Shown: positions 9,601 through 21,260, counted from the stretch's first letter. The stretch: DNA of 39,180 bases from Spizellomyces punctatus DAOM BR117 (GCF_000182565.1 NW_015971561.1:112667-151846), one strand, 5' to 3'. A program made the numbers and translations. The notes: generated by a model not told the origin, from the letters alone.

Positions 9601-11676
9601 ATGCTTCCCTTTGTGAAAAGTGCAAACGTTGAAATACATTTGGATAATGACCGCATAGAATTGGCAGACGGCTTGCCCAACGGTGCGCCCATTCCTGTCT
9701 TGTCTGGGAAAATTGTTTTGACATCTTCAAAGAATGTGGGATTGGTGGACTTGACGTTGAGCGTGCAAGGCGTTCTGGTAACGCGCATTTACCTTTTCCA
9801 TGTTTGTTTTACTCTGTTGTCTTGACAGTTTCTCACCTCCAGGACTGTGATGCAACTGTATTGAATCTGGTGAATGATGTGATTGGTACATCGCCGGTAC
9901 ATCCCGTAAGCCAGTCCATACTCTCATATGAAAAGACACTATGGCGAGCATCTCCCGGGAAGCCGGCTGTTGCTCCTACCGAAACAGTTTCTACGACCTC
10001 GTCGCCTGTCAAGTCTCGAGAGCTACCTGGGGGAGACACTGTACTTTTGGGTAGTCAGGCTCCCAACAAAGGGTCAAAGGCTTCAACATCCACCAATGGA
10101 GAACTCCCCGCCGGACGTCGCGAGTGGCCATTTTCTTTTAAATTACCTTCCACATTACTCCCCTCTGTTAACACTCGCTACGGACGGGTGTCGTATATTC
10201 TGAAAGCCAGACTAAAGCGAAAAGGCTTGGGACTGGATTTTAACGCCCGACGAACATTTACTGTCGTGCGCACAAGATCACGAGGTGCTGCATCTTTCGG
10301 TGACTTTCCCCTAGAGGACAAAACCGCCTTGTTCTCTGGCATGGTCACAATGCCAACGATAGCATTTTGCGATGATCCGACATTACGTGTCAAACTTAAC
10401 CTCAAAGTTTTGGAACCAAACAAGGTGCGGGATATTCGATCTGTAAAGTGCTATGTGAAAGAGGTTTCGGGCTTCTGGTGAGTTACCCTTAATCTGTTAA
10501 AGCCACATTTGGTCAGCCGTCTAAAGTATATCCGTCATTTTTTAGCCACGAGGGACAATTCTATGAGAATCAGACTCTTCTAGGCAGTCCATCAATATGG
10601 AAGCCTGCTGATGAACCACCGTCACCAGTAGATGATTCCGACGAGCATCCCTTTGCATTGGCGCGCACCATGGTGCAAGCAGGTCAGAAACAGAAACTAG
10701 TGGACACGTCTGCTGTCCCGTTCACCGTATCCACAGTGAGTATCAGGATGGGGTTCTCCCTAGTCGCCTTTTGTTTAATCTCGTTCGACTCTTGCAGGTG
10801 GGCGCGAATATGGATTTTGATACGCCTCATATGCGAATATACCATCTTCTGAAAGTAAAAGTGGATTACGAGCCTTGGGGAGCAGACCTTGGGAAATCCC
10901 CTCCCCTGTCACTGCCAGGCAATCCTCTATCAAGCTCCTCGTCGACCTCCCATCGTAAAGTAGAAACTTGTGTCATGCAAATACCACTCCCCATGTGGTG
11001 GGCCAGCTCTCGACGACCCCAGTCGTGGCTGGAGGGTCTGCCGACGCGGACTGCATCGGAAAAGCTTCTCGGCGTCTCAAAGTCACGTTTCCGTCTCCGC
11101 AATTCGTCAGAACCCGTCGAGCTCCTAACTCGTCGTGTGCATGAGCAATCGCCGAACCGTCCCATTTTTAGGAAGACGGCAGAATCATCACCAGCGCTAT
11201 ATAGCGGTAGGGAAAATACGTTGGAGCGATCAAACGCCGTCCGGGGCAAGAAAAATGACGTGAACAAGGCGTTACCATCTCGGCCAGATTCAATGTCCTC
11301 CGTCACTAGTGGGCAGTGGACATTGGATGAAACTGGTGTATATACTTTCAAGATGGAAGATGGTACTGCCACTTCTAGTGGCCTGGACACAGTTTTCGAA
11401 GAAGCAGACGATGAGAACGCGGACGAAAGGGAAAATAAACCCCCTCAAACTCAAGTCCCTGCTAGCGATAAGAAGCAAAGAAACCGGCAGTCGGCTGGAT
11501 TCTACACATCGATTTCCAGAGACGACGGAAACCCTGTATATAGTTATAATGAACTCGCTCTCAGCGAATCTGTGTTTACGTCTGGAAAGACTCTTACCGA
11601 CAGTCCCATCGCCGTATCTGTTCGCGAAAGTGGCAAATGGGAATTGGACGCGGAAGGTGTATATACATTTGTGTAA
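9601..11676 (+). CDS. Arrestin-domain (alpha-arrestin-like) protein
   Basis: Four exons: 9601-9777, 9843-10477, 10546-10735, 10798-11676; 626 aa. The N-terminal arrestin fold is visible as VEIHLDNDRIELADG, GKIVLTSSKNVGLVDLTLSV and, after a Ser/Thr-rich insertion, REWPFSFKLPSTLLPS with YGRVSYILKARLKR. The C-terminal arrestin half follows (TALFSGMVTMPTIAF, VKLNLKVLEPNKVRDIRSVK). The tail from about residue 400 is disordered and charged. Alpha-arrestins are adaptors that bring membrane transporters to ubiquitin ligases; fungal ones usually use PPxY motifs, and I see none here. Instead the tail carries a 14-residue motif twice (residues about 505-518 and 612-625). The ATG at 9601 starts where homology begins. 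It is convergent with DHFR, 79 bp away. Confidence 0.85.
11308..11670 (+). repeat. Duplicated SGxWxLDxxGVYTF motif in the arrestin tail
   Basis: Copy 1 (11308-11349) encodes SGQWTLDETGVYTF. Copy 2 (11629-11670) encodes SGKWELDAEGVYTF and lies one residue from the C-terminus. Ten of 14 positions are identical, while the roughly 90 residues between them are unrelated. Confidence 0.85.
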
Positions 11677-11755
11677 ATTGTAAATATAGTGTAGCGAGCA
11701 GGCTCCTTCTGAATTCTACCCTGACCTGATGGAATTTTTGACTGCTACCACAGGT

Positions 11756-12520
11756 TCATTCCCCCTTTGCTAATGATGGCGATATTCGGGTCCAAAGCTG
11801 AAATTCATAAGTAAATCCTTTTTCACTTTGCGTCCCACTGGGACATTTGCTCCCCGCTATCCTTCTCAGCTCTCCGGGACTGGCAATTTGAAATTTATCT
11901 TTTGGGATGGATGGAAAAAAGGCGTCACATTCAATCGCAGTTGGTGATTGGACAGATGTCAGAAAGATCCGTTGACAGAGCGGATGAGACAAGGCCGTAG
12001 CGTATAGCTGAGCACCGCCAATGATAAAGATGTTGGTATGTGCGATCGTTCCCACATTGGATAAAGCAGCATCAAGAGCGGAAAATGCATAGGTAGGCGC
12101 CTCCGGGGTACTTTGGCTGAGGAGGTCCAGACATCAAAATGAGCTTTTGAACCTAGACTACTCCAAATCCGGTCTTGCATAACCGAACCTATACCTGATC
12201 ACGTCTTTTCGCACGTCCTCTCTACTTGACAATACAATGTTGATCCGTCCCTTCAAGGGCCGGAATTTCGGTGGTATGGACTCCCACGTTTTGCGACCCA
12301 TTATTGTAACATTCATCGGTCTGTAGTTTTTATCTGATTCATCGTGCAATGGCTCGTCGTCGTCAGGAAAAGCCGAGTCCGGTCTGCGTCCTAAGAAGGT
12401 TGTCACCTGCTGGAAGAAGCGCATGTCGCCAGGCAAGCGCCAGGGCAAGCTACCGTTGACGCCAATCCCTCCATTTGCCAGCGCAGCAACGATGAGTGTT
12501 AGTGATGGTTTGCTCGCCAT
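11756..12520 (-). CDS. DHFR: Dihydrofolate reductase
   Basis: Two exons in gene order: 12520-12195 and 12116-11756; 228 aa. It reduces dihydrofolate to tetrahydrofolate with NADPH, supplying one-carbon units for thymidylate and purines. Visible motifs: [20 protein letters not shown] (N-terminal strand and Met20-like loop), Asp32 in LPGDMRFF as the active-site acid, [25 protein letters not shown] (NADPH binding), and [14 protein letters not shown] near residue 140. It is longer than human DHFR (187 aa) because of an acidic insertion ([11 protein letters not shown]) before the GRKTW block and a longer tail. The single 78-nt intron restores the frame exactly. The start at 12520 fits the family N-terminus. 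It is divergent from the R2-like gene with 178 bp between starts. Confidence 0.95.
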
Positions 12521-12698
12521 TGCAAACTGCCTGACAATCTTCAGAACTTTGAGGGAGTGGGAAGCGAACTGGTTTAAACGTGATCGTGTCCACTTGTTCG
12601 GACATTCGGACATGAATGTAAAAGTCCTGAAACACCGACCAAGTACTCAGTTCAGCCCATCTAAACGTTTTATTATCACCAAGACTTTTTTTTGCAAT
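12521..12698. promoter_or_regulatory. Shared divergent promoter of DHFR and the R2-like gene
   Basis: 178 bp between two start codons facing away from each other. Both products act in dNTP supply, so joint control is plausible. I searched by eye for MluI cell-cycle boxes (ACGCGT) and found none. A T8 run sits directly upstream of the R2-like ATG. Confidence 0.5.
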
Positions 12699-13994
12699 AT
12701 GTTGACAGCCGAGAGCTCAGAAAGCTTTAATAAGCTAAACTTGGACGAAAACTGGGACCAAACGGATACGTCGTCGGATCTACCCGAAGAACCTATTCTG
12801 GTCCCCAACCCAAAGCGTTTTGTTCTGTTTCCAGTCCAGTTTCATGAGGTTCGTCCCATATTTGCTTTTGTGCTCATCTCCTGCCTATCTAAATAACGCA
12901 ATCTGCAGGTGTGGCAGGCCTACAAAATTGCCGAGTCGAGGTTCTGGACTGCAGAGGATGTCGAGCTGTCAGAGGACGTACAGGCGTGGAGCAGTATGTC
13001 TGGAAAGGAGCGAGCATTCATTATGCATGCTGTCGGAATGATAGCCGGCAATGATGCGATGATTGGAGAGACTGTGGACTCAAAATTGAGCGACGACGTT
13101 CAGATACCGGAAGCCAGATGGTACCTTCAGAATCGGACCACATCGAATGACGCTTGTATATTGACCAGTTCATGCATAGCTTTTTCGGGTTTCAAATGAT
13201 GCAGAGGAACATTCATGCAGAATTGTTCACAGTTGTAATGGATATCTACTGCAAACCAGCGGAAAGAGACTATGTGTTTGACGGCCTGAAGCAGTGTAAG
13301 ACACGTCCTCGAGCAAAAGGATGAATGATAACTTCTTAAACATTCGCTTTTACTAGTACCCAGTATCAGCAAAAAGACAGCGTGGGTCCAGCGGCATATA
13401 ACGGATTCAAGCGAACATTTCTCTGTTCGCCTTGCTGCCCTGGCCATTTACAATGCAGTGTTTCAGTCTACCGTCATCGCCTGTCTTCTTTATTTGGCGG
13501 CACCGAACCGTCCTGCAGCTAGCTCAACCACGCGAACCGCGCCTTACCTTCCTGGTCTTATTCGCGGTCTAGCTCGGCTCAATCGGGATAATGAGACCTA
13601 TTATCGATTTTGCAACCTTCTCGGCAGCATTTTGGTGAACCGTCCTCCGACAAGCATTATCCATATGATGGCTAATGAAGCGGCAGAAATAGAGAAGCAA
13701 GTCTTTGCGGATATCCTGAGCATCTGTGGTGGCACTATCACTTTGCTTGGTCATCCCATCGAGGCGGCGCAAATTGAACAGCGGATACGATATGTGACGG
13801 ATAAAAGTTTGGTGGGCATGGGCTTTTCGAAACTCTATAAAGTAGAGAATCCGCTGCCGTGGATGGACGAGGTTTTGGCAACTGAAACCGGTGACGAAGC
13901 ACCAACGCAGAAACAGCCACCGTCAGGGAGCTCCAATGGAGGTGGGCAGCAAATGACTTCTGACGAAGGGTTTACAATCGATGCCGACTTTTGA
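12699..13994 (+). CDS. Degenerate ribonucleotide reductase small-subunit (R2)-like protein
   Basis: Four exons: 12699-12848, 12909-13120, 13180-13295, 13357-13994; 371 aa. The R2 fold is clear: NPKRFVLFPVQFHEVWQAYK, FWTAEDVELSEDV, IPEARCFFGFQMM, GFSKLYKVENPLPWM, and the R1-docking tail FTIDADF. Aligned to class Ia R2 by its framing motifs, the Asp ligand (Asp99) and first His ligand (His133) remain. The other four ligands are changed: Glu to Arg130, Glu to Tyr191, Glu to Asn238, His to Tyr241. The radical tyrosine is Phe137. There is also an insertion (about residues 209-222) before LPGL. So it should not build the diiron-tyrosyl cofactor. Yeast Rnr4 is the known precedent for an R2 paralogue that lacks ligands yet is needed as a partner of the active subunit. 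All introns are 59-61 nt and in phase. Confidence 0.9.
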
Positions 13995-14166
13995 GGACAC
14001 GGGGTATTGTTTGTATGCAGATTATTTATTGGTGTTAAATAGCTACGTATGTCAATCGATGGCATGCTATATTACAGGGATTCTGTGGGCCACGTTTGAT
14101 GGAATGAGGTATTCGAGCTAATGCAGTACTGGCGAACATGTTGATCTATGTCTGCCTAGCTAGAAC

Positions 14167-15618
14167 TTATTCTTCATCCACAATGTACGTGTCGTATATC
14201 AGCCGCTGAACGAATGACGGCGGATGGGTTCCACTGCAGGCTGTGGTCAGAGAAACGTTTCGTAGAAATAGTTATGCAATTGTGTACACTTACACATTCG
14301 TGATGAAAAGTGAGACGTCTTCTGGTCCCACATAGTCAAAGTGGGGATTCACTATATCGACGCTATCAATGATATCGCCTAAACGGTACTTGAGTGAATC
14401 GCCATTAAATATCAGGGCGCGTTCAAGCAGAAGGGCATTACCCGCTTCAAAGCTGTATACTGCGTCTGGGTTGATGCACAGGTTGAAAATGTCCGTGTCA
14501 TAAGGATAGGATGGAGATAGCTTATGTAGGCCAGTGCATACTACAATCGGGGTTGAGTACTCCTTTGCGGCGGCAGCAACAAGCTGGCTGCCGCAAACGG
14601 CCACCACACCGCCATTTGCGGTAACTGGCAAGAGATTCAATGCCAAGTTTGAGAATTTCGAACGTTATAGACATACCTGCGTGTGCCCCCAAAATCACCT
14701 TGTTGACGCGCGACATGACTGCGAAGATTGCTGTATCTGTGATGACTGTCGTGTCAATGCCCGCAGATGACAAGGCGAGAGCCATTTCGTGTCCTTGATA
14801 GCTGAATGAGGATTGAGATACGTCGTCCGCGGTTCATCTTTCAACCCTTCCCAATCCAGAACTTACGACGGCGCTGTTTCTGCTACAATGACCTGGAACT
14901 CTCGCACCTGCGCTGCCACCTTCAGAAAGTGCTCGACCGTCTTTGACCTTCCCACAGTCAGAATGATCTCCCTGTTGTCAGCGTACTTGGTTTCAGTGAA
15001 AGGTTCATAAACTCTTGAAAACAGATCATACGGACTTGGAGTGTATATGCTCCCATGCTTGATTTGATATATTCGTTGACGTATTCTCGAGTTCGTCAAT
15101 CATCTCTTCTATGCTCTGTTTAACGTCGGCAACAAAGTTCCGTCGGCGTTCTCCAAAGTCATCAGACTCCGACGTGGTTTCGGCAGTTTCCGCAGCATCA
15201 CTGGCTTCAGTTTCGACGTTATGTTCTTCTTTAATCAAATGCAGTACTCGCTTGACCATATTGCCCACAGCAAGCTCTAAAGACAGAGATATATCAGCCA
15301 TTCTCGCCATATATCTCAGGATTTGGTAGTCGCTCGACAAACCTATGGGCTGGGCACCTTCTAACCGACTCCCTACTTCTTTTACCAAGGCCGATAGCTG
15401 TTCCACATCATTGCACCGACTTGCCGCCACCACATTTCGTAGCAAGCGGGACGTTGCTATCGCCACATTATAGGAACCTACAATCTGCCTATACGCCAGC
15501 AAAAGAGGTCATGAAGTTAAGGACGCTTGATTACTTGTTGGGCACTAACGTGCGGTCCTCACCTTCTTCGCAATTTCGCTACAAGCGAGTCGATCTGGTA
15601 ATTTATCTCCTTCAACAT
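14167..15618 (-). CDS. EIF2B2: Translation initiation factor eIF2B subunit beta
   Basis: Seven exons in gene order: 15618-15563, 15488-15343, 15276-15036, 14971-14867, 14801-14677, 14624-14294, 14233-14167; 356 aa. eIF2B is the GDP-GTP exchange factor for eIF2; beta belongs to the regulatory core with alpha and delta. Matching blocks: [85 protein letters not shown] and [17 protein letters not shown] 66-nt intron (15277-15342) is a multiple of three and hides inside an open frame; removing it joins GAQPI to ELAVGNM as in the family. The 14971/15036 junction uses a GTCCGT donor. An alternative (donor at 15031, acceptor ending 14986) uses GTATGA and adds six residues. Confidence 0.92.
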
Positions 15619-16387
15619 TTTTTACGAATCTCAGCTCACGAGATCTGAAAACGGAAACGGTGCCAATTTCGTTGTGTCGAGCGAATTTTATGACCGACCG
15701 TCGGGTGTTTACAGCCAGGGTGCTCGCCTTCAAGCTTTGCCCTTGTTCCAAACCTGGTCCCGTCGCCTTTGCAATTTGTGAAATTTCGCAACGTCGTCGT
15801 CGGTCGCAAAAAGTTGAGGCCAACGATCGGTGACTCATTCACGCGCGTGTTCCTTTCTGCACTCGTCGACAGTCGACCGCGGGTGAGAAAAGAGGCCTAC
15901 CAGTCGGGAAAGAAGGGGCGGGAGCAACGGCGTCAAGACGGATAAAGAACACTCTGCAGGAGGGACGGACGCAGCGACATACGTTTGCATACCATTGAAA
16001 CAAAGAAAGCGGATAGCCCTTGATTTTGCTCACCGACAACCATTGACGACTATTCGTGACCCTTGGCGATCTCTCTTGTGCCGTTATCGACAGTCGCCGG
16101 TCTCAGCTTCTCGAACTTTAAAGAGCAGCTGCTTGTGATAGGTCTCCAGTTCTACATTTCCTGTCATTGCAAACTGTCAAATGTTTGGATCTCAATTTGA
16201 TATACTCGTGCGCCCGACCAAGTTCTAAAGCGTGGTTTTTTAGTTCAGTGCGGGGACGTCAATTTAGGGCCATCGGTGCTGCAGAATCAACCACTATCCC
16301 TTCCTTATTGCTATCACGGCTGTTGGAACATAGAGCGCGGTCGTTTTCTCCCGAGGGGATTCGACTGTTCACGGTGCCCTGAATCTT
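15619..16387. other. Divergent spacer eIF2B-beta / EAF1
   Basis: About 770 bp holding both promoters. A minus-strand open frame (15545-15838) overlaps the first eIF2B-beta exon; it does not look like a known protein, so I regard it as 5' UTR. CGTCGTCGTC-like triplets occur near 15790. No RNA gene or repeat family recognised. Confidence 0.45.
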
Positions 16388-19300
16388 ATGGCTCACCATG
16401 GTATTGAACCCGGAGCAGCTGGTGAAGAATTCAAGAAATTGGAATCTGTAAGCTCTTTGATTTATTTCTGCTAAAAAGTTACGATTCTTCATGATCCGAT
16501 TACAACGCCTTTGCAGGTGGACATCACAAACATTCGTATTCAAAAGGAAGAGACTAAGGAAAGGCGAATAGCGTATGCGAGATGGCTACCTAACTGAAAG
16601 ATGTAAAATCAAATGCAAGCTAATGCATAATAATTTCACCTATATAGAGAAATATTGTCACGGCGCCATGAACTATTAAAGGAGCTTTTCATACGGCGAA
16701 GCATCTTGAACGAAACCGAAGCCATCTTACGGGAATTGTCAAATCTTCCTTTGGATGAGGCCGAATTTGCGGAATTCCAAAAGGAGTATAATTTATCGAG
16801 GTATAGTATCTTCCGCCCCGTTCGTGGCTTGAACGCTGGTTGCAGCATGGTTCTCAAATGTTGAATCTCTTTCAGAGACCAAGTAAGGATGGCAGATATG
16901 TCAATAAGTACCGCAAGTCTTAAATGTATTCTCATTAGCTTACGAGAAGAGAAGACGGAACAGTGGCTGAAGGTCAAGGTGGGTCTCAGAAAACGGGCGA
17001 TATCAGCAGAAACCGTCGATGGGATGTCGTGCTGACCGCCTGTCATGTACCAGAGGAACTTCCCGGGTACGACCAAGGTGATAGACGCGGCAGCGGTGCC
17101 GCAGAAGAAGGTAGTGCTTCGGACGAGAAGCCTCCAACAGATCCAGGGTCTGCGCACGTGGATCGCCGGCGCTTCCTTCCGCCGGTTGAGAGAATGGTGA
17201 CCAGGGGCATATCTGCCAAGAAACTAGCTCTTAGCCCGGAGGTAAATTTCTGGCGACCTGAACCTCCTACTTATCCAAAAAATGAACTCTCGATAAGGCT
17301 TCAACAGGTCCTTCGGCGATTTCTCCGCATGTGGCCACACCAACAACAGCTCCTGCAACGCCCAGTCCCAGCGCCTCTACTGCGCGACGTAGAAGTTCAA
17401 CATCTCATCGCATCGCCAATTCCCCAGTCACACCAATCAACGTCACCTCTACAAAGGCCAATCGTCCAAAGCTGTTATTAAGAGACGCGAAAAGTCAACC
17501 TGGGAGACGACCCGCAGCAGGGGGTAGCGGTACTCGTCAAGAAGCAGATACGCAGATCGAAGGCTACCGATGGTACGAATGGCAGCTACGAGTGCAGTCG
17601 AATCCGATTTCAGGGTTGCTGCCGACGGCCACAAAGTCGATGACCACAAGAGACTGGCAGGTTGGTGCAACGCATAAGCGTGGATTTATCGAAATCTAGC
17701 ACGTCGCATGAAATTAACTGCTCCGCTCTAGGCCGCAAGAACTGAAGTGCAGCAGATGAAATTGCTCCAAAAGGTCGATCTGCTCAAAGAGAAGAATCTT
17801 TGGAGTTTCAGGCAGTTGAAACCTCACGTTGCACCTCCACGTCCAAAGACGCACTGGGATGTTCTCTTGGATGAAATGGTATGTCGTTTGGCTCGAAGTC
17901 TGGCTGGTCCGTATGTCATGCTAACTATTTTTATAAGAAATGGATGCGTGTCGACTTTCGCCAAGAGCGTAGATGGAAGATTGCTACTGCATGCAACATG
18001 GCTCATTGGGTCCTTGAGTGGCACGAAGCTACCGACAAGTCGACATTGTGCGTTCCGGTGAGTTGGTGGTTGACAACTCCCGCATCGATTCGCCAATACC
18101 CATAAATTGAATCATCTTAGCGTCGAATGCCCAAGGACAGAACTAAACAGGAAGACCCACCGGGCGATGACCCAATGTGAGTGCCAAATGGTTACATGCA
18201 TCCGATATCTATTCTTCAAATCACTGAGGCTACTGGCGTGATAGGGACGTTTCGACAAATCAGGACGAGGATAAGACACGACCTGGTAAATTTTTGGTTC
18301 AGTGACATTGTTTTATGTATTATGCTTATACATTTCCTGAAAGACTTGTCGCTGAACACTGAGCAAGTCCATGACCATCACGGAGAACAAAAAGAGCTGC
18401 AGTCAACGGACCGGGAAGAAACCCCTTTACCTGCCGACATTGAGCATCCGGAAGGCGAAGAGCCGCTACCATCTCTTTTTATGGATATAGATACGTCCAC
18501 CTATCTGATTTACGATGGAACGAACGGGCAAACGCTAGATATTCCGGTGTACACCCCTCTCACGGTTGATGCTGACGAACTCTACATCGACGAGAATCAG
18601 CATGAGACTGTAGTGCCTGTTTCTGAGTTGATTACAGCGAGAACTATGGTGAAGGACTATGGAGATAACCAGCAAGAGGAATTCACACCCCAACTAACCG
18701 ACCAGCAACGCTATGACAACGCAAGACTCGTCTCTCGTAAGTCTAGTAGTGCACCTTTCACCGTTTTGTATGACATTCTCTGATATTTTCTACCGCATCT
18801 AGCAATTTTCAGTAGAATGTCTGAGCAGCATGAGGATTCGTCAATACCACCACCCCGAATACAGCCCACCAAGACCGAAACACCGAAAACCACGCAGCAT
18901 TGGACGAAGGAGGAAGATGATATCCTTATTTCACTTGCACTCAGCTATCAATATAACTGGACCATCGTCAGCGACATGCTGCACTCCCGTCAAGTTCCAG
19001 GAATTCGATGGCGACGCAGCGAGTGGGAGTGTTATAGTCGCTTCAAGGAACTTGGCCCTGCACGGACTGTGGACCGAAGCATATCAGGTGCAGGATCGTC
19101 TGCGTCACTTGCAACTCCAAGACCAAAGAGTGGTAGTCCACGTGAACTTTCTGCTCAAGCGGAAGCTTCGGAAGCCAGAATTCAAAAGCACCTGACCACG
19201 TTTGAAACTATTAGAAGACTAAGTAGAAACAAAGACAAGTACAAACCGCCTGGAGGTGAGAGCAAGAGTCTACGTGCTACAGTAAAAATGGAGAATCCGA

Positions 19301-20137
19301 AGGTTGACTGTGTCGTATTGCTAAATAGATCGCAAGCCGCCGGCAAAGATTATCCTCACCACACACGAGACACATTATCAATCGCAAGCAGGTGCAGGAA
19401 TAGATCCCGCAGGACCTCCTCTGACGCCGACAGAGCTTGCTATAATGCGGAGAGAGAGGGCATTACGTCAGGCTCAGGAGCATGGACGACATATGTATGG
19501 TGGACACACACGAGCGGTACATATGAATATTGGGCTGTCTTTGAGGTTTTGGAACGTGTACTCAACCAGATGTCGCATGTGTTGCAGGGCATGATGCTCG
19601 GGCGACCGATGCCAGCTGGCGGCGGTGCTCTGCCACATCCATACGCTCAGTACAGAACTGTTGCTCGACCGCCCACCACCGCGAACAGTATCCAAGGATC
19701 ACCGGTCCCCGCTGGCCAAGCTCTTCCTCATACCCCAAACAACTCTCAGCATCCCGCGATACGACCTCCAGCAACGCCAGTGCTACCCGGACAAATACCG
19801 CCGCAAAGTCCGTCTCCCATGGTCAGATTGAATGGTACTGCACCTGCCATGACGCAGGAGCAGTACATGCGGGCGATGCTTGCACGGCAGCAAATGATGG
19901 CCTCCCCTCAGCAAAGGCATTTGGTGTCACCTCAGCCAGGGCAGTCGAGTAAGACTCACACTCATCCTGTAAGGTCCTTTCGATCGCGTATTAATAGTAT
20001 TCCGTTTGCAGCTTCTGTGCCGCAAGTCGGTGATGCTGTGGTAGTGTCTACTTCCGGACCGGTGCCAAACATTGGTTTGCAGAACGCTTCTGTACCCACC
20101 ATTAACCAACGAATGCAGATGGTCAGGCAGCTCCAAT

Positions 20138-20189
<52 letters not shown>

Positions 20190-20723
20190 ACAACAACAAC
20201 AGCAGCAGCAACAGCAACAAACACAACAGTCACCTCAGCTACAGCAACTGCAATTGCATCAGCAGCAGCAACAACAACAGCAGCAGTCTCCTCCCCAGCC
20301 GCAACGTCTGCAGATCCCCGCTGACACACATGCACATACGGCCGCTGCATTTGTGGCTCTGCAGAACGCTCAGCAGGCAGCGAAAATGGGCCAGGTAGTT
20401 TTACCTTGAAAAGCACAGAATCAGTCGATGCTAGATTATAGTTAATAATCATTTATCACCACCTGCAGATGCCAGAGATGATGCAGCAACAGCGCCAACT
20501 CCACCAAGCACGGCAGCAGCAGGCTCTTCTCATGGGCGCTACCTCGGCCACAAGTCCACTCATGGCTGTTTCCACTCCGCGGATACCTACGGTTCCTGCA
20601 GATGCTGCGGCACTGGGCATATCACCATCCCAACAGCAACTACAGCAAAAGCAGGCCACGCAATCACCCCAGACCTCACAGGTTCAGCCAGAGGCGTCGT
20701 CGGCTCCAGGGTCGTCGACGTAG
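16388..20723 (+). CDS. EAF1: Eaf1/Vid21-like NuA4 histone acetyltransferase scaffold (HSA + SANT)
   Basis: About 16 exons: 16388-16447, 16517-16572, 16648-16800, 16876-16882, 16939-17241, 17298-17660, 17732-17878, 17938-18057, 18121-18176, 18245-18285, 18344-18736, 18803-19255, 19329-19516, 19588-19948, 20012-20394, 20469-20723; about 1112 aa. Eaf1 is the platform of the NuA4 H4/H2A acetyltransferase. The HSA domain, which binds actin-related proteins, reads PPRPKTHWDVLLDEM, KWMRVDFRQERRWK and MAHWVLEWH. The SANT domain starts at HWTKEEDDILISLALSYQYN. A conserved helix follows (LTPTELAIMRRERALRQAQE); it is reached only by splicing out 19256-19328. The C-terminus is Gln/Pro-rich. The stretch 16801-17241, including a 7-nt exon, is least sure because two other frames also look protein-like there. 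Confidence 0.85.
20140..20220 (+). repeat. CAG/CAA repeat encoding 27 glutamines in EAF1
   Basis: 27 consecutive Gln codons, a mix of CAG and CAA rather than a pure triplet run. A second run of nine Gln codons lies at 20260-20286 after QQSPQLQQLQLH. Interruptions by CAA suggest some stability, but the length is likely to vary between strains. Confidence 0.95.
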
Positions 20724-21260
20724 CACGAAGCGCCAGCTACCCTATAAAAAGCTTGCTTTTTGTGGTTGGAGTATGAGATTTTGGTAATCCGATGGGGATC
20801 AACTATACTTTGATAACTGTATTACACAATATATTTGTAAATTGGAATGGATAGTTACGTTTGAGTTTGGAATATGCAATATGCTGACAACAGCAGCGTG
20901 GCATTACTGCTGCCAGACACACCGCATATCAGACGCGGAAAGTATGGGACAAGTCTGTCAACAAACCAAGAGGCTACTGTTATAATGAACAACCGAACAG
21001 GGGAAAAAGAGAAAAGAATCCTACAACCGAGCACTTCCTACCGTGATGATTGCACGGAGTAAATAAGCCCCGCCCCAAATTGCATAGAGGGTACACATTG
21101 GACACAAAACAATGATGCAACCTTGTTGACGGCCCAGGACTAGACCCCACCCAACCCATCTTATTCACTATATAAAAGAACGAAACATCTGCGAGTTCCA
21201 GTGGTCATATAAATCAGACATTTTGCGCAACTGCTTGTGCCTATGGGATGAACCTTCACC
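20724..21260. other. Convergent spacer EAF1 / 14-3-3
   Basis: About 540 bp between two gene ends, expected to hold both 3' UTRs. TATAAAAAGC lies about 20 bp after the EAF1 stop. The open frames seen on both strands resemble no family. Confidence 0.5.

Noticed and set aside
9412-9825. Arrestin start upstream of 9601
   Set aside because: The extra residues (RRTSCKRATRAETRS and on) look random; homology begins at the ATG at 9601.
15545-15838. Minus-strand open frame upstream of eIF2B-beta
   Set aside because: It overlaps the real first exon in another frame and has no recognisable sequence; more likely 5' UTR.
19474-19774. Minus-strand and alternate plus frames within EAF1
   Set aside because: The spliced frame giving LTPTELAIMRRERALRQAQE matches the Eaf1 family; the others do not.
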